Origin: Isoetes taiwanensis
Taxonomy: Eukaryota; Streptophyta; Lycopodiopsida; Isoetales; Isoetaceae
Reading direction: 5' to 3'
Assembly: GCA_021234155.1 (NCBI GenBank)
Contig: JAJEKV010000002.1
Span: 43,077,203 to 43,141,202 of the forward strand
Length of the DNA stretch: 64,000 nt
This document shows, one piece after another, positions 1 through 11,924 of this stretch. Position numbers and translations under genes: made by a program. Under the pieces are notes generated by a model. It made no database searches and had not been told where the DNA came from. It saw nothing but the letters and a program-made list of their open reading frames with translations. Positions within the stretch are counted from its first letter, which is position 1. The number at the start of each line of letters is the position of its first letter.

Positions 1-340
1 CCTCCTTCAATCTTCTGCGCTCCTCCTTCTCTGCAATTCTCTTTGCTCTCTTTCTCTTATCCATTTTCTTTAGCCGATATGCTAGCTCCTCTGGTAGTGG
101 CTAGTCCTCCTCATCCTCCTCCTCTTCGCCATTGCCATGACCTTCAGGATTTTCTTGAGCATAAGGGTTTTGAGGTTGTTCTTGCTGGTCCTCCTCCTCA
201 GCATCTGGATTGGGGTTAGGATTTTCTTCTTGCCTGGCTCGCTCTTGAGCCTTCCTAGCCTTATGTTCAACTGCAAGAACTTGGACGCTGGTGGAACCAT
301 CTGGCATAACCACTCGAGTAGTTTGTTTGGTGCGGACCAT
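1..340 (-). pseudogene. gag-like N-terminus of LTR retrotransposon, partial
   Basis: A minus-strand reading frame starts at an ATG at 340 and reaches a TAG at 101-103 after 79 codons. The same frame stays open beyond it to the window edge with Lys/Arg/Glu-rich sequence. The first residues are MVRTKQTTR. Residues ~28-79 are very acidic and Gln/Asn/Pro-rich, ending in runs of Glu and Asp. It lies about 420 nt downstream, in element orientation, of a primer-binding site and LTR, which is where gag begins in an LTR retrotransposon. I see no gag core domain because the element leaves the window. The TAG could be a mutation or a sequencing error. The gag assignment rests on position, not on a recognised domain. 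Confidence 0.5.
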
Positions 341-745
341 GTTTTGAAATATGTCAATCGCCTTCTGAGCGCCTAAAAATCGCTTTCTTGGCCGAAGAGC
401 AGCTAGCTGGAGAAGAAAGGTGAAAATGAAGAACCTAAGGGTCTATTAATTGGTCTGGGAGTTTTAGGGTTTGGACCTACTATACCATTATGTAAAGCAT
501 TAGTGTTTGCTAGAATAATACATTAGGTTCTTTCAGGCAAAAGGTACTCTACTACTCACACAGTGCGCGAGAAGCACTTTCAAAACTTTTGAAAATGCCC
601 TGGGTGCACTCTGTGAAGGGTCACTCATTTTTTAGCTCTAACTTTAGTTTTTTAAATTCATGCTTGGGTTGTTATTCCCAAGGCTGAAGGTCTACTATTA
701 GTCCTACAGGGAAATGGTCTGTGCCCGATCTTGGTCTACCAAGAT
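341..745 (-). other. 5' untranslated leader of the minus-strand LTR element
   Basis: This ~400-bp stretch lies between the primer-binding site and the gag-like ATG. It contains no convincing reading frame and fits the untranslated leader of an LTR retrotransposon. Confidence 0.4.
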
Positions 746-761
746 CATGGCTTTGATACCA
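746..761 (-). promoter_or_regulatory. Primer-binding site, tRNA-iMet type
   Basis: On the minus strand the sequence TGGTATCAAAGCCATG starts one base after the LTR end. It matches the 3' end complement of plant initiator tRNA-Met (TGGTATCAGAGCC) with one mismatch. Minus-strand DNA synthesis would be primed here. It fixes the orientation of the element and the inner edge of the LTR. Confidence 0.8.
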
Positions 762-762
762 C

Positions 763-2281
763 TGTGACGTCCCCTACTTCTTCTACGATGCTCCCATCGT
801 ATTCGAAGGCGGAGTTTATCCCCCTGGCAGCCAAACTGTCAGAGGCCATCCACCTAGCATCAATCCTTTATCAGTGGATCGATGAGGAAGAATGAATGTG
901 TCATTTATCCCGTCTTCCCTCGGGACTATCTTAGCAGCAGAAGCGTGAATAAATGTAAGGACATGACATCAAATGCAACAGAGTCACCTCGAAGGGTGAC
1001 TGTACCATAATATACATGTATCAACATATCAACATCATCATCATCAAAGGGATCCTACCGAAGGCTCAGACTCCAGGGTGTGGACTGAGGGCTTGGGTCT
1101 CCAGAAGCCATTGCAGACAGAATTCATAAGAGTGGATTGAGCTGGCATAGGAACATGGCTGTCGGGTAGTCCGCTCCATCCGCCCCTCCCAGTGTACACT
1201 TTGCAGAGTAGGTTGAAGCATCTAGGGACTGGACCGTAGCTGCTGGGTACGTAGCCAAAGGGGGCTACTACTAGGTTTCATCTCCCCAGCCCCGATGAGG
1301 CAGGAAGGGGATCACTCCCCCTCCAGAGGCATGCATGCCCTTCAAAGGTGGCTAGAGGGTCACTGCTCTTCTTCGACTTGAACCTCATTGAAGGTGGTTC
1401 ACTACCCAATAGGTGCCTTGCCCACACGTGGTGGCAAACCATTATGCCTAGCCCGCTGAGATCCCTGGTAGGCTTTACACACCAGAGGGATGAATCAGTG
1501 AAGGGACAAGTCCTCCTTATCCCACCGGCCTAGCCCCGCCACTCACAACCAGGCGCGGGCCGCATTAACAGGGACTTAATGAAGCTTATTTAGAATCATC
1601 TGCTACTGAAGATTTCAGGGTCTCTACCCCCCTTCCCACATACACTGGAGAGCATAGAATGGAACATCATCATCATAACAGATAATAGAACTGAGATACT
1701 GAATAATATCTAAACTATCTACCTAAACATACATGGTTAGGTTCATTCATTAAGGCTGGTGATCTTAGTACCTATAAGGCTGCTAAGACTGATCTAACAT
1801 ACTATCCTAGCTCATTGCCAGGCTATGAGTCGGCTTTGCACAACAGAATCACAGGTTACCTGATCCCTGGCTTGCTCCAGCTCCCCGAATCGCATCCATG
1901 CCTTCGTTCTTGCTGAAGACAGCTGCTCCTGAGAGAAGTGTTGTGCAAATGCAGCTCGACGGCGCCTGGCAATGCAAAATAGCAGTTTGGCTTGGCCGGA
2001 ATGGCCCAAGGAAGCCAACATGCAAAACTGGAAAGGGTTTAGGGTTTCCCCTTTTGTTCCTTTTACGTGAACTTTTAGGTTTAGGTTAGAAGGAACCAAT
2101 GGGGCTTTGCCATTTGGCAAAGGAGTTTAATTGCATATGTTTAATATACATGTGCAACATACGAGGTTGCCCCCTAGGTGCAACCCTTTACGGCTCTCAA
2201 GTACATGTCATGGTGACATGTACGCGTGACGTGGTAGTATAATATACGTATTCGGACCGTATATTATGTTGGAATGTCACA
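763..2281 (-). mobile_element. 5' LTR of a minus-strand LTR retrotransposon (~1.5 kb)
   Basis: Read on the minus strand the segment begins TGTGAC (2281-2276) and ends GTCACA (768-763), a perfect 6-bp terminal inverted repeat with canonical TG...CA ends. A tRNA-iMet primer-binding site follows one base later. The length of 1,519 bp is within the usual range for plant LTRs. The 3' LTR lies outside the window, so neither the target-site duplication nor LTR divergence can be read. Short open frames inside are not convincing genes. Confidence 0.75.
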
Positions 2282-2309
2282 ATGCACATATTACTTTTCG
2301 GCTATTGAG

Positions 2310-2890
2310 GAAAAAGCTTTTTGATGCATTAGTGCTACCAAGTGGCTTTATATGCAAGTGAGATATGGGGATCCTCACTTTGTAAATCCAAATGGAATGA
2401 GCTGGAATCACTGCAAAACACATGGATGCATTTAACTTTGAAGGTCAAGTAGGCTGTACCATATGAAATCATGTTGTTTGATAGTGGGTCTTTTCCCTTA
2501 GAGATACATGCTATGTACATGACAATAAAATATTTACAGAGAAAGAATGAGACAGATGATGGTACCTTGGTGAAGATAGCTTTGGATACTTCGAAACACC
2601 TTGCAATAGAGGGCAAAGCATGTCGTTACCGAGATCTGTGCAATTGGTCTGGAAAGTTCAATTTGTCTATTGACAGTAAACTTGATGGGTTTAAAAGGAA
2701 AGCTTTCTTAACCTACTGTGATTCATCTAGCAAGGCAAAGGTTGGTTACTACATTATAGATTTTAACTCTAGCAGAGAATACAGGATACATCCATATTTA
2801 TGCCATTATAGTGTGTCTCCTGGATTGGTTCGTGCCATTGCTTGCATCTGCATGAGCTCTCATAGATTGATGATAGAGTGCGGCCGCTGA
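2310..2890 (+). pseudogene. LINE reverse transcriptase C-terminal remnant
   Basis: The plus-strand translation contains the post-RT 'YGxEVWG' type segment of non-LTR retrotransposons (here YASEIWGSS, ~2,340), followed by a lysine-rich helix and a VPYEIMLFDSGSFPLEIHAM stretch corresponding to the conserved TPYxxLLLExGxxPIExxAM block. The frame has an in-frame stop at about 2,449 and is then open from 2,471 to 2,890 (139 codons). No RT catalytic motif is present, so only the C-terminal part remains. It differs clearly from the LINE family at 19-24 kb. It abuts the LTR ending at 2281, so that element may have inserted into this LINE. Confidence 0.6.
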
Positions 2891-3175
2891 CCGAAAATTG
2901 ATGCTGCCCAAAGAATTTGCTCATGCAGTACCGACATTGAAACTGGAAAACATTCTATTTACTTCTGTGTTAAACATGATGTTATCTGCATCAAATATCC
3001 TATGATGTATCCCTCTAGATGCATTGTTTAATCAACATGATACTTTGCCTCGTATAGGCAAGTATATTCGTGAACTCCTAGAGAGTGCCAAATCTGTTGA
3101 GTTTACCAATACTGCTTGATTTATATTTGGGATGTTTGTCCCATAGCTCAAGGGTTTCCGTGAACGTTAATAAAA

Positions 3176-3232
3176 TATTATTATTATTATTATTATTAAT
3201 ATTAATATTAATATTATTATTATTATTATTAA
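3176..3232. repeat. (TTA)n/(ATT)n microsatellite
   Basis: About 57 bp of TTA trinucleotides with TAATAT interruptions. Leucine- or asparagine-rich frames across it are translation shadows of the repeat. Confidence 0.9.
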
Positions 3233-3239
3233 TAAATCG

Positions 3240-5740
3240 TTTCTTGTACCATTTAATACTGCTCCACTGAATCCATCTTTCATAAGGTTCCCTATGCTGT
3301 ATATCGTGGAAAAGCATTTAAAAGTATTTCCAAAAATATAAACATTTCTACACTTCATTAAAAAATAACGGCTAAGGCACATGATGTATCATTTTATACC
3401 ATGTCCAGGTTCCACAATGCATTCCCCTCACTAGTGCATTGATGGAGCCAGGTGTAATAGGACAGACAGTCATATCCTACAAGTGAATTGAATCATTATT
3501 ATTTTTATCATTAAGCTTAAAATTGATGAGTTTTTTACATGTCCTTATGGGACTACTACATTCCTTAAACATTCTATATGTATTCCATCAATATTAGGAC
3601 TATTAGAAGTTGTCTTGATGTTCAAACTTATAGCTTGAACATGGTTGCATTGGAAGAAATCAAGTCGTATCTTCGAGCTATTTCGAATTGTTAAACCTGC
3701 CACACTGAGATAAGATCTCTACAAGAAGAGAAATGCTTGAATATATACATGTAAGATTCCATTGCCGATTAGCTTCTTGATTCTATTTTATTCTTTAGAC
3801 CTTGATCCATTCACCAATAAAGGCTCCTACTATGTGCATATAGGTTCTAATTAGCCAAAATCTACTGATCCAAACTGGATTCTTCACTGCATAGTCACAT
3901 AAACAACTGGCACCGGAAGAAACTGGTATGGCCATGGGATGAAATCTGGGTCAGGTTTTCATAGCCATTCAATGCTGATAGGAGTAAATCCATTGATAAT
4001 GGAAATGTTTCTTCAGGAAAAACGTCATGCAAACACCAGCTTTATTCTTTCGGCAGGGATAACACGATTTTCCTTGGTTTTCTAATTTTCTTCGCCGTTA
4101 GATTAGAAAATCTTTAGATTTGACGGTTCACATCAATTTTAGCTGGCGCGTCAAGCCATGTGATAGGCTAAACTTGCAGCAAATCTTGTACCAAGGCAAG
4201 CCTGCGAAAAATCCGAAAATCTTAGTTTTTTATAATGCCATAAGCAGAGCAAAGACAAATTCTTAAATGTGCATATAGGCTACAATCCTCTCAATTAATG
4301 GATGCTGATATAGACAACAATACTTTCAAACTAAAATTGGCTCAATCATTTAACATTTTTGGTATGCCAATAGTATTTGTTTTTTCTTTAACAATGCTAT
4401 GGATATTTTTTCTTTAACAATGCTATGGATATAGCATAGGTGAGACCAACCTAAGTTATCGCTCCATTGCATAAGACCTCACTTCTCTAATAAATTGAAA
4501 AAAGTGACCTCTTGCACTTTCATAATTGACAATAAGCAAAGTTAGATATCTATAATAAACAATCTAGTTGATACTACTTACTTACTCCATGAGGCAACCT
4601 GGAAATAGAGATACTTAGGTGAAGAATACAAATGTTTGATAAATAGTCTTGGTCGTGGTCCATAAGGTCAATTGGCTGCTGTAGATTTTGTTAAATTTTT
4701 AATGTTAGGCTTAGATAAAAGAAAATCAACAAATGTAGACTGGAACAAAACTTAAGTACAAAGATTTAGTTGCATATTATTATATAATTTGTAGGACAAA
4801 AATAAAAATTTTATATTCAAGGACGAGTGTGATCCACGACTACAAAAACATCTTGCTAATAAAGAGCTACATGTCGCCTTCCTAAGCTGGACAAGTTGGT
4901 CTTTGGTTTAGATAACTTCATTATCCAGATCTTTAATATAAAACAACCTTCTATTCCACATGTGATAATAATTTCTCAAATCCCTCTGACAGGGACTCTG
5001 AACTCTAATACAAAATAACATGGTTGGTAAGTTGCTAATTGGAGGTCAAGGTTGGAATATTGAGTCATTTTCAATTAGGAGGACCTACCCCTATGTTGGG
5101 TTCCAAAGGAGGGTCCCCCAAAACACTACATGAGAAATTATCGAATCTCAAAGGAAGGAGACAATAATAATATAATAATGGACCCTAAACGCACCACATC
5201 AAAATGCATGGTTTAACATGATGTTTGCGGATTCAAATGGGTTTGTGGAGGGATTCTTGTGTGGCCTAATTGTCCTTCCAAATGGAACACTAAAAGTGAG
5301 AAATCTAGTTATAATTACACAAAGGCCAAAATACACTTCAATGGTCCATATAATGTGAATGTGGTCGGCATACCCTAATCCCTGTGCGCCCACGAAGGAA
5401 GGGAAAATCCAAAAACGTCCCCACAAGACTCCGACAAATTTGGAACTTGGGACACCACTATGGACCCTAAGACAATTGATCTCTTCTCAACCCCACCTAG
5501 AACATGCCGCTCTCGGCCCACCAAAATTGCAATCCACCCACACCCTCAGTAGCCATCATGAAGGATGCAGTCTTCTCGAACTAATCAACTGACACAACAC
5601 CACCACCCCTCTTCTCACCATCTGGGCACAACAAACCACATGACGTATGCGGTGTTAAGGAGGCTTAGAACTACCAGAAGGGGGGTCATGTCAAAAGAAT
5701 AATAAGAGAAACATGTACGAAGAATCAAGGAACAGAGGAA
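3240..5740. other. AT-rich intergenic spacer, no gene seen
   Basis: I find no coding region, RNA gene or terminal repeat here. The only clear structure is a perfect 26-bp tandem duplication (core TCTTTAACAATGCTATGGAT) at 4,382-4,432. Scattered short open frames show no family resemblance. Confidence 0.6.
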
Positions 5741-5748
5741 GTGGTGAT

Positions 5749-6120
<372 letters not shown>

Positions 6121-6129
6121 GAGAAAGAG

Positions 6130-7733
6130 AAAGAGATGTATTAGGGACAATGGGTTGAATAAGTTGATCGGGCACAAGTTGAGGATAAGTTAACGAAGTT
6201 GAGAATGGGTCGAGGGGGGGTGAGAAGGTGTGGATTGGAGGCTGAAGTTGAGAGCAAGTTGATGTGAATTTGACTGGGGAAGAGGCAAAGTCGCGGAGGA
6301 GAAGAAGAGGCAGGGGGAAAAGGATGAGTAGTGGAGAAGAAGATAGATAGATGCTATTTTAACGTCCAGAGAGGTAGCTTATGGGAAGGGGGGAGGGAGG
6401 CAAGGCAAGGGAAGGGCCGACATGGGAAGAAACAAGGGGGCGGATGTAAGAACATTTTAACTCAACTTCAGACACGAAGTGATGACTAGGGGCGGACAAG
6501 TTGGGTTAGGTAAACCTCGAGTCCAGGTAAGGGGCCACGTAGGAGGGGGAAGGGAGGGCGAGGATGGGGCCAGGTGGACGGCGGAGAAGGGAGGGGGAGA
6601 CATTCGGGTGGCTGCCCACTTAAGAAGAGTCAGGGAACGCAAAGCACCACACACACATGGTCTATATGCCGAGCTCTACGACGACGGAGAAGGAGAAGGA
6701 GGAGCAGCTGCATCTGGAAAAGCCTGAGCAATCGGAGCAGGTCCAACTCCGTCTCTTCTACGTTCTAAGTATGCTCCAAACCCTCGGCTATGGCACACCG
6801 ACCTCTTCTCCTTTTCCCTGATCAAATCCCCCCCAAAAAAGCCCGTTTCTACCCCTCCCTCCCTCAATTCTTAATTTTTTGATCTCTTCAGTCTCTCGTT
6901 TTGTTGAATTCGAGCTCAATTCGGTGGTTGTTGGAGCTCCGGTGAATGAATATGATGGGCCGGTGATTGATGGGCTTATTTATTAGGCGCCCTTGTTCCT
7001 CTGCCGCTGCAGCACGGCATCATATATTGGCTTCTTGGGTTGGGTGTGTGCGCGTGTGTTGCCGGGTCTCTGTCTGTGACTGTCTGTCCGCTGTATGCTG
7101 CTGCTGCTGTGTGCATCGATGCCTGTGTTGGGTTGGGGCGTGCTTTTTTTGTGCCGGATCTTAGCCCTTTGGGCGGTTGTCGCAGTTTTTGCATGAATTG
7201 AACCCCGCATTTGCCTTGAATTCATCTCGTGTAGGGGTTAAATCCGTCGGCTATGGCCGGTTTTGTGGCCATGCATGGGGCGTGCTTCTCGAAATTGCAT
7301 GAGATTCGTGCATGCCTCACCCTTGGCAGCTAAATTTGGCTATCTTTTCTTCGATCTGTTCATGGCCTGCCAAAACCCTCTTTCTGCCGCTGCTACACAT
7401 GCCGGATTATAAGCAAATCAATGCCGGAAGCTAGCATTTTGTTGCATGAATTTCATTTTGGTTGAACGAAGGTGGGTGGGTTGAGTGATGGATGGCTCGA
7501 AATTCATTTTCTGACCGCTTTTACTTATTTGTGCTACGATTTGCAGGCCGTGCTGCGGCATCCACTCTCTGACTCTGATCGATCTGCAACAAACAGGTGA
7601 TGTTTCGGGCATGTAAATTGAAGCGAATTTTGTTGGAATGGGGATGAATAGGGATTTGGGGATAAACCCAGTTCGGTTTTTGAAACAGAATGCAAAATTT
7701 GCAGGTGTATGAAGCAGGGAGATCGATTTGGCG
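6130..7733 (+). promoter_or_regulatory. Dof upstream region and probable 5' leader
   Basis: This stretch is G/A-rich at 6,170-6,600, then C/T-rich around 6,770-6,900, as in many plant leaders. It lacks a coding frame. No convincing TATA box was found. Two acceptor-like sites (TTTGCAG ending 7,546 and 7,704) and a donor-like CAG|GTGATG at 7,597 suggest a spliced leader: a ~50-nt exon at 7,547-7,596, a 108-bp intron at 7,597-7,704, and the coding exon from 7,705. The upstream exon was not located. Transcript evidence would be needed to fix this. Confidence 0.35.
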
Positions 7734-7759
7734 ATGCTGTCTACAAACTACGGACATGA
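7709..7759 (+). CDS. Upstream ORF overlapping the Dof start codon
   Basis: An ATG at 7709 opens a 16-codon frame ([16 protein letters not shown]) ending at TGA 7757-7759. It overlaps the Dof ATG at 7734 in another frame. It lies downstream of the putative last leader intron, so it should be present in the mRNA. Overlapping upstream ORFs commonly lower translation of the main frame through leaky scanning. This is known for such layouts in general and inferred here. Confidence 0.4.
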   Translation: MKQGDRFGDAVYKLRT

Positions 7760-8981
7760 GCCACTTTCCGGCGAAAGTTTCGACAACAATCAAGGGCAAA
7801 TGCTGCATTCAAGCTCGGGCCCTTTGGGGACATCGAATTCGGAGAGCAATTCCGGCATGAAGGGGACGGAATCTGCATCAGCAAATGCGGCAAGGTCGTT
7901 GAGGATCAAGCCACAGCCGAATCAGGTGTTGAAGTGTCCGAGATGCCATTCTATGAACACCAAATTTTGCTACTACAACAACTACAGTCTGACGCAGCCG
8001 AGGCATTTCTGCAAGAACTGCAGAAGGTATTGGACGAAAGGGGGAGCCTTGAGAAATGTTCCGGTGGGAGGAGGGTGCCGGAAGAACAAGCGGGCAAAGC
8101 AGAAAAATGCAAGTGAAAGCCCCCAATCCATCGCCCAGATGGAGAAAAACGGTCTCACCGGATCATTCAGCTCGGATAGCCTGGTGGGCAGTTTGAATCA
8201 GCAGGAAAATAATCTGTTAGATGGCTGTTCTACGTCCAATTTGTTTAGCTACCAGCAGCAGGGAGAGGATGATCCAGTTGGGATGTCTTACAGGCTGAAT
8301 CACGGGCATGGGTTAGGCCTGGCGGATTATTCTTCATTTCCAATTCCGCGCTCCATGCAGATCTCCGGCCCGCCTCCATTCTCCGCCCATTTGGGGCTGC
8401 AGGGATTTGAGTCCGGCCTCGCCGGACTCAATTTCAATCCTTCTGCGCTCAAGCATGCTCATGCTTCCGTCTATGATCCGTCCTCTACTCTCAGCCTTCT
8501 CAGCGCTGCTGCATCCACCCCCCCGCCTCTTTCCGAGTCCCTCGCTGGCTATGGCGCCATGAATTTGGACGGATTCGTTGCCCTCGGCCTCCAGTCAGAC
8601 TCCAAATGGAAATTGCACCACAAATTGGCCTCCAATATGGTCGATTCCGACCGCTCTCAGGATCACTCCATGGTTCTTCAGGGATTGCAGCTTAACAATG
8701 TAGCAGGGCTTGATCCTAAATCCAAATCTGAAATGCTTGGCCTGTCTAATTCCGAAGGGATGAATAACGCAGGACATGGGGTTTCGGATTGGCAGGCTCC
8801 TTCGCACGACGGATTTATGGAAACCAGTGCAGATTCAGGTTATTGGCCTCCACATTCATTGCCTCAAATTGATCTTCCGGTTTATTCCTCAGAGGCTGCC
8901 CATCAGTTCTGCGACGTTAAACCTCCTGCTGCAGCACCTGATCCTGATTTTTACTCTCGAGCTAGCCGCTGCTCCATCTAA
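7734..8981 (+). CDS. Dof-type zinc-finger transcription factor
   Basis: A 415-residue plant transcription factor. Residues ~66-120 form a complete Dof domain, with zinc ligands C68, C71, C93 and C96 (CX2CX21CX2C), the [20 protein letters not shown] core and the [18 protein letters not shown] basic tail. The domain binds AAAG-core promoter sites and acts in the nucleus. The N-terminus is Ser/Gly/Asn-rich. The long C-terminal part is low-complexity and rich in Ser, Gly, Leu and Pro, with an aromatic [15 protein letters not shown] patch near the end that may be an activation segment (inference). I chose ATG 7734 because the same frame has a TGA at 7710-7712. The coding part has no intron or frame break, so the gene looks functional. 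The Dof subfamily cannot be assigned by eye. Confidence 0.96.
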   Translation: MLSTNYGHEPLSGESFDNNQGQMLHSSSGPLGTSNSESNSGMKGTESASANAARSLRIKPQPNQVLKCPRCHSMNTKFCYYNNYSLTQPRHFCKNCRRYWTKGGALRNVPVGGGCRKNKRAKQKNASESPQSIAQMEKNGLTGSFSSDSLVGSLNQQENNLLDGCSTSNLFSYQQQGEDDPVGMSYRLNHGHGLGLADYSSFPIPRSMQISGPPPFSAHLGLQGFESGLAGLNFNPSALKHAHASVYDPSSTLSLLSAAASTPPPLSESLAGYGAMNLDGFVALGLQSDSKWKLHHKLASNMVDSDRSQDHSMVLQGLQLNNVAGLDPKSKSEMLGLSNSEGMNNAGHGVSDWQAPSHDGFMETSADSGYWPPHSLPQIDLPVYSSEAAHQFCDVKPPAAAPDPDFYSRASRCSI

Positions 8982-10136
8982 CCCCAACTCCTGAACATAC
9001 TTGGCATATTTTGTCTTTGATTTTTTCTGGATCTGATAGACCCGCTCCGATTTCCATGCATGAACCCGCATCAATCCGGAGCGTTCTGTCGGATCTTATA
9101 CGCCAGACCAGTCTTTGCGGCAAATTCTTTCGTTTCTTAATATCACAGCAACAGAATTTAAAGGTTTACAGCATACAGCAAACACACTACTTGCCCTCCT
9201 TTGGGTTTTGGTGCTCCAAGTTTCAGCCATGGATTTTTTGTGCAGGCTATGGAGATGATCATTCTGGCATGCAGCAATTGGCCTTTTTTGAGCTTGATTC
9301 ATGCCACATTGTGCATCATCTTCTTCCGCTGTTGTAACTAACTCAAAATTCACCATGTCCATGGACTTAAATCATTTGGTACTGTATATATGATGGCTCA
9401 ACATCTTTGCTCCGCGCAGATCTATCTATTCTTACTTACTGCCTTGAAATCCTTACACTAAATAATCTGATTAATCACGTTTTTGTATTGGGCTGATGAT
9501 TTGTTCTTCTGATCGCCATGTGCATCAGCTCAGGTGTTGGTTTTTTTGTTTATAATTGTTTCTCTTGTTCAGATGGGCAGAATGACATGATTCCAGTTCC
9601 AGAGTGTCCCTCCCTGGAATGGAACAGTCCTTTGTTTAAATAATATCTTCTTCATCCTTGTTTAATTGTTATTGTAATATATCTCCCTACCTGACAATAC
9701 TAACCACACAAGTGAGGCATGGTGTTGGGCACATTTTTTGCATTGGATATCGGGGGACCACTCAGATGGCTTCTTTTTGGCTGTATATTTTTCGCACTTT
9801 ATCTTATTTTAAGTACTGCTACATGCCTTGGTGGTGTGTGCTATCATGGGGAGGGACATGAAGAATTTCCCTTGTCTTCCGTTTTCCTAGTGTGTCGTGT
9901 TTGAACTTAGAATTCTATTTCCTATTGTATTCTTGCCCCTTGCCTCATGGCCTGTTTGCCTTGTTGCCACAAGCATACTTGCTCAGCATTGCAATTATGC
10001 CATTGGCGTACCCTGATTCTTCCTTACCCTTTTTCTTTGACAATCCCGTTGCGCTGAATTTTTCTGTAACTAATCTACTGTTCCCACCGCACCTGTTTGT
10101 TCTTCTGTGATCAAGAACCTTGCCAATTGGCTGAAA
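8982..10136. other. Dof 3' flank and spacer
   Basis: It should contain the Dof 3' untranslated region. No AATAAA hexamer is present in the first ~700 bp after the stop, so the poly(A) site cannot be placed. The sequence is T-rich, and I see no further gene. Open frames of 60-110 codons lack any family signature. Confidence 0.5.
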
Positions 10137-10190
10137 TTCAGGACCTAAAGTGAAGTCTTGGGATTCAGGACCTAAAGTGTAGTCTTGGAT
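10137..10190. repeat. 27-bp tandem duplication
   Basis: Two adjacent 27-bp units (core CAGGACCTAAAGTG, then AGTCTTGG) differ at two positions. Confidence 0.85.
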
Positions 10191-10960
10191 GTTAAGATAG
10201 GTGTGATTCCATTTTTTTGTCTCAGGTTTCAAGCTGTATTTAAGACATTGTAGTACAAGACCATTTGCATGAACACGCAACACAGTGTATGTGGCTATGT
10301 TCGATTAGCTAAGGTCATAAATTAGACCTTGATTTGGTTCTTTCGAAAATAAAGTCTTGTCACATTCTAGTGCAAAACTATTTGCTCAAATTGTGAAAGG
10401 AGTGGGACCTGATGAGGAGTATTGCTGTTGTGTGCCCCCCTCTTCCTCATACGACAACACAACAAGGAACTTTGTAATCTATCTATCAACATGCCAACAC
10501 ATGAAAAGGGAGCACAAATTTCCTAAAAAAAAAAAAAAAAGGGATCATAAAAGTTCATCAAAATGAATACTGAAGCAACCATGACGTGGCATTCATTGTC
10601 CCACAGGTTTCTTCTTCATTGGATAGCTATTGTGTGATGCTAGCAAAGTTGCCTTATCCTAAGTTCATATGATGACGTGATATTACAATAGTCAAGGGAG
10701 CAGAAAAATCATGCATGTGAAACTAGGTGCTCTCACATGACAATGGAGAAGAAATTATCTTGCGGTGGGTTCTACATATCTCATCTTCATCTATAACATC
10801 TTATCATCTCTTTCTGCATTGAGAAGCAACCTATTGTGATTGTCACTATTTTCTCCTACAAATATTAAATTTCTCCATCCACAAATAAGTTCTAGTTTTC
10901 CAATAATGTACTTGATTAAGTACACAAATATCAAATATTTATCATGCCCCAGACGTCTTG
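10191..10960. other. Intergenic spacer, no gene seen
   Basis: AT-rich sequence with an A16 homopolymer near 10,526. No coding frame, RNA gene or terminal repeat was recognised. Confidence 0.5.
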
Positions 10961-11020
10961 TCTATACTAGTAGATCAATGAGTTGTCAAGTCTATGCTAT
11001 TAGATGAATGAGTTGTCAAG
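10961..11020. repeat. 30-bp tandem duplication
   Basis: Two adjacent 30-bp units ending in ATGAGTTGTCAAG, with a few substitutions between them. Confidence 0.8.
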
Positions 11021-11204
11021 GTCAGATGAGTATTCTTATGTGTTCCAGCCCACAAACTTCATCTTTAAACATAATGCACTAAAAAACATTGCCTTCCCCT
11101 CTTGTGTTGTCAACCCCATACATTGCTTGAACGCTTTTATTTATGGCCCTAAAACCCTAACCCCAAAAAAAAAAAAAACCCCTAATTTTCCTTAAAACCC
11201 TCTT

Positions 11205-11494
11205 TTGTTTGGGTGCATATTCGTACAAGGGTGCCTTTGAGCATTGAGAGCTGTTAGATGGGCATATTCATAAGTTATGCTATATTTTAAACTGTAGATA
11301 GCGATTCTCATTTGTGGGGTATGCCCCTATAAGTTGGGAGATATCGTATAGCAAAAATAATGAGATACTATAAGATTGGAGCAAATATACTTGATTGTGT
11401 CAATTTGATACATGTATTGTACAATTGAAGGAGGTGAAAAAAGGGATCTCGCTGCCCTACGTCACTCCTTGTGTGAATATGCACCCAAATAGAA
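11205..11494. mobile_element. MITE candidate with ~30-bp terminal inverted repeats
   Basis: The left end (11,205-11,233, key part TTTGGGTGCATATTC) is matched in inverted orientation by 11,464-11,494 (GAATATGCACCCAAA), with imperfect extension over ~30 bp. The ~290-bp interior is AT-rich and non-coding, as expected of a non-autonomous DNA transposon. I could not settle a target-site duplication, so the superfamily is open. Confidence 0.6.
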
Positions 11495-11642
11495 CGGCAC
11501 TGTTTTAAGGAGAATTTAATAACTATAAGGGTAATGGTTTGTATTGTGAAAATTGTTTCTGGCCCCTTGGGCCTTGGAAAAGTTATTTCACAAGTTAGAA
11601 ACAAAAAAAGCAATGCAACAAAACAAAAACTAAAGATAATTA

Positions 11643-11708
11643 TTACACGAAATTTATTGCGGCAGCCTTATAAATATTACAAGAAATTTATAGCGGCAGC
11701 CTTGAACA
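11643..11708. repeat. 34-bp tandem duplication
   Basis: Two units of ~34 bp sharing GAAATTTAT and GCGGCAGCCTT. This is too short to classify further. Confidence 0.75.
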
Positions 11709-11924
11709 TTTCTCTCTACTGGCTCACTTACTGGCTGGAATTCTGTTTGAATCTTGTAAGGGACAGGAAGAAACTAATGAAGATGTTTAAAGTTCTAAAA
11801 GCTACAACAGGTGGTAACCTTCGCATCGCAGCAGTGGCATATGCTATAGGACGAGCTGGTCTGGTTGAATAATGGCATCATGATCTTAGGATCAGAGCGG
11901 GATAAAGATACCCTTAAATTTGAT

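Noticed and set aside
3085-3382. Leu/Ile- and Asn-rich frames
   Set aside because: Produced by the TTA/ATT microsatellite.
9945-10283. 112-codon minus-strand frame with repeated TLGPE motif
   Set aside because: The repeat reflects the 27-bp tandem duplication; nothing else supports a gene.
11141-11163. Telomere-like CCCTAAAACCCTAACCCC
   Set aside because: Only two to three imperfect units beside an A-tract; too short for an interstitial telomere array.
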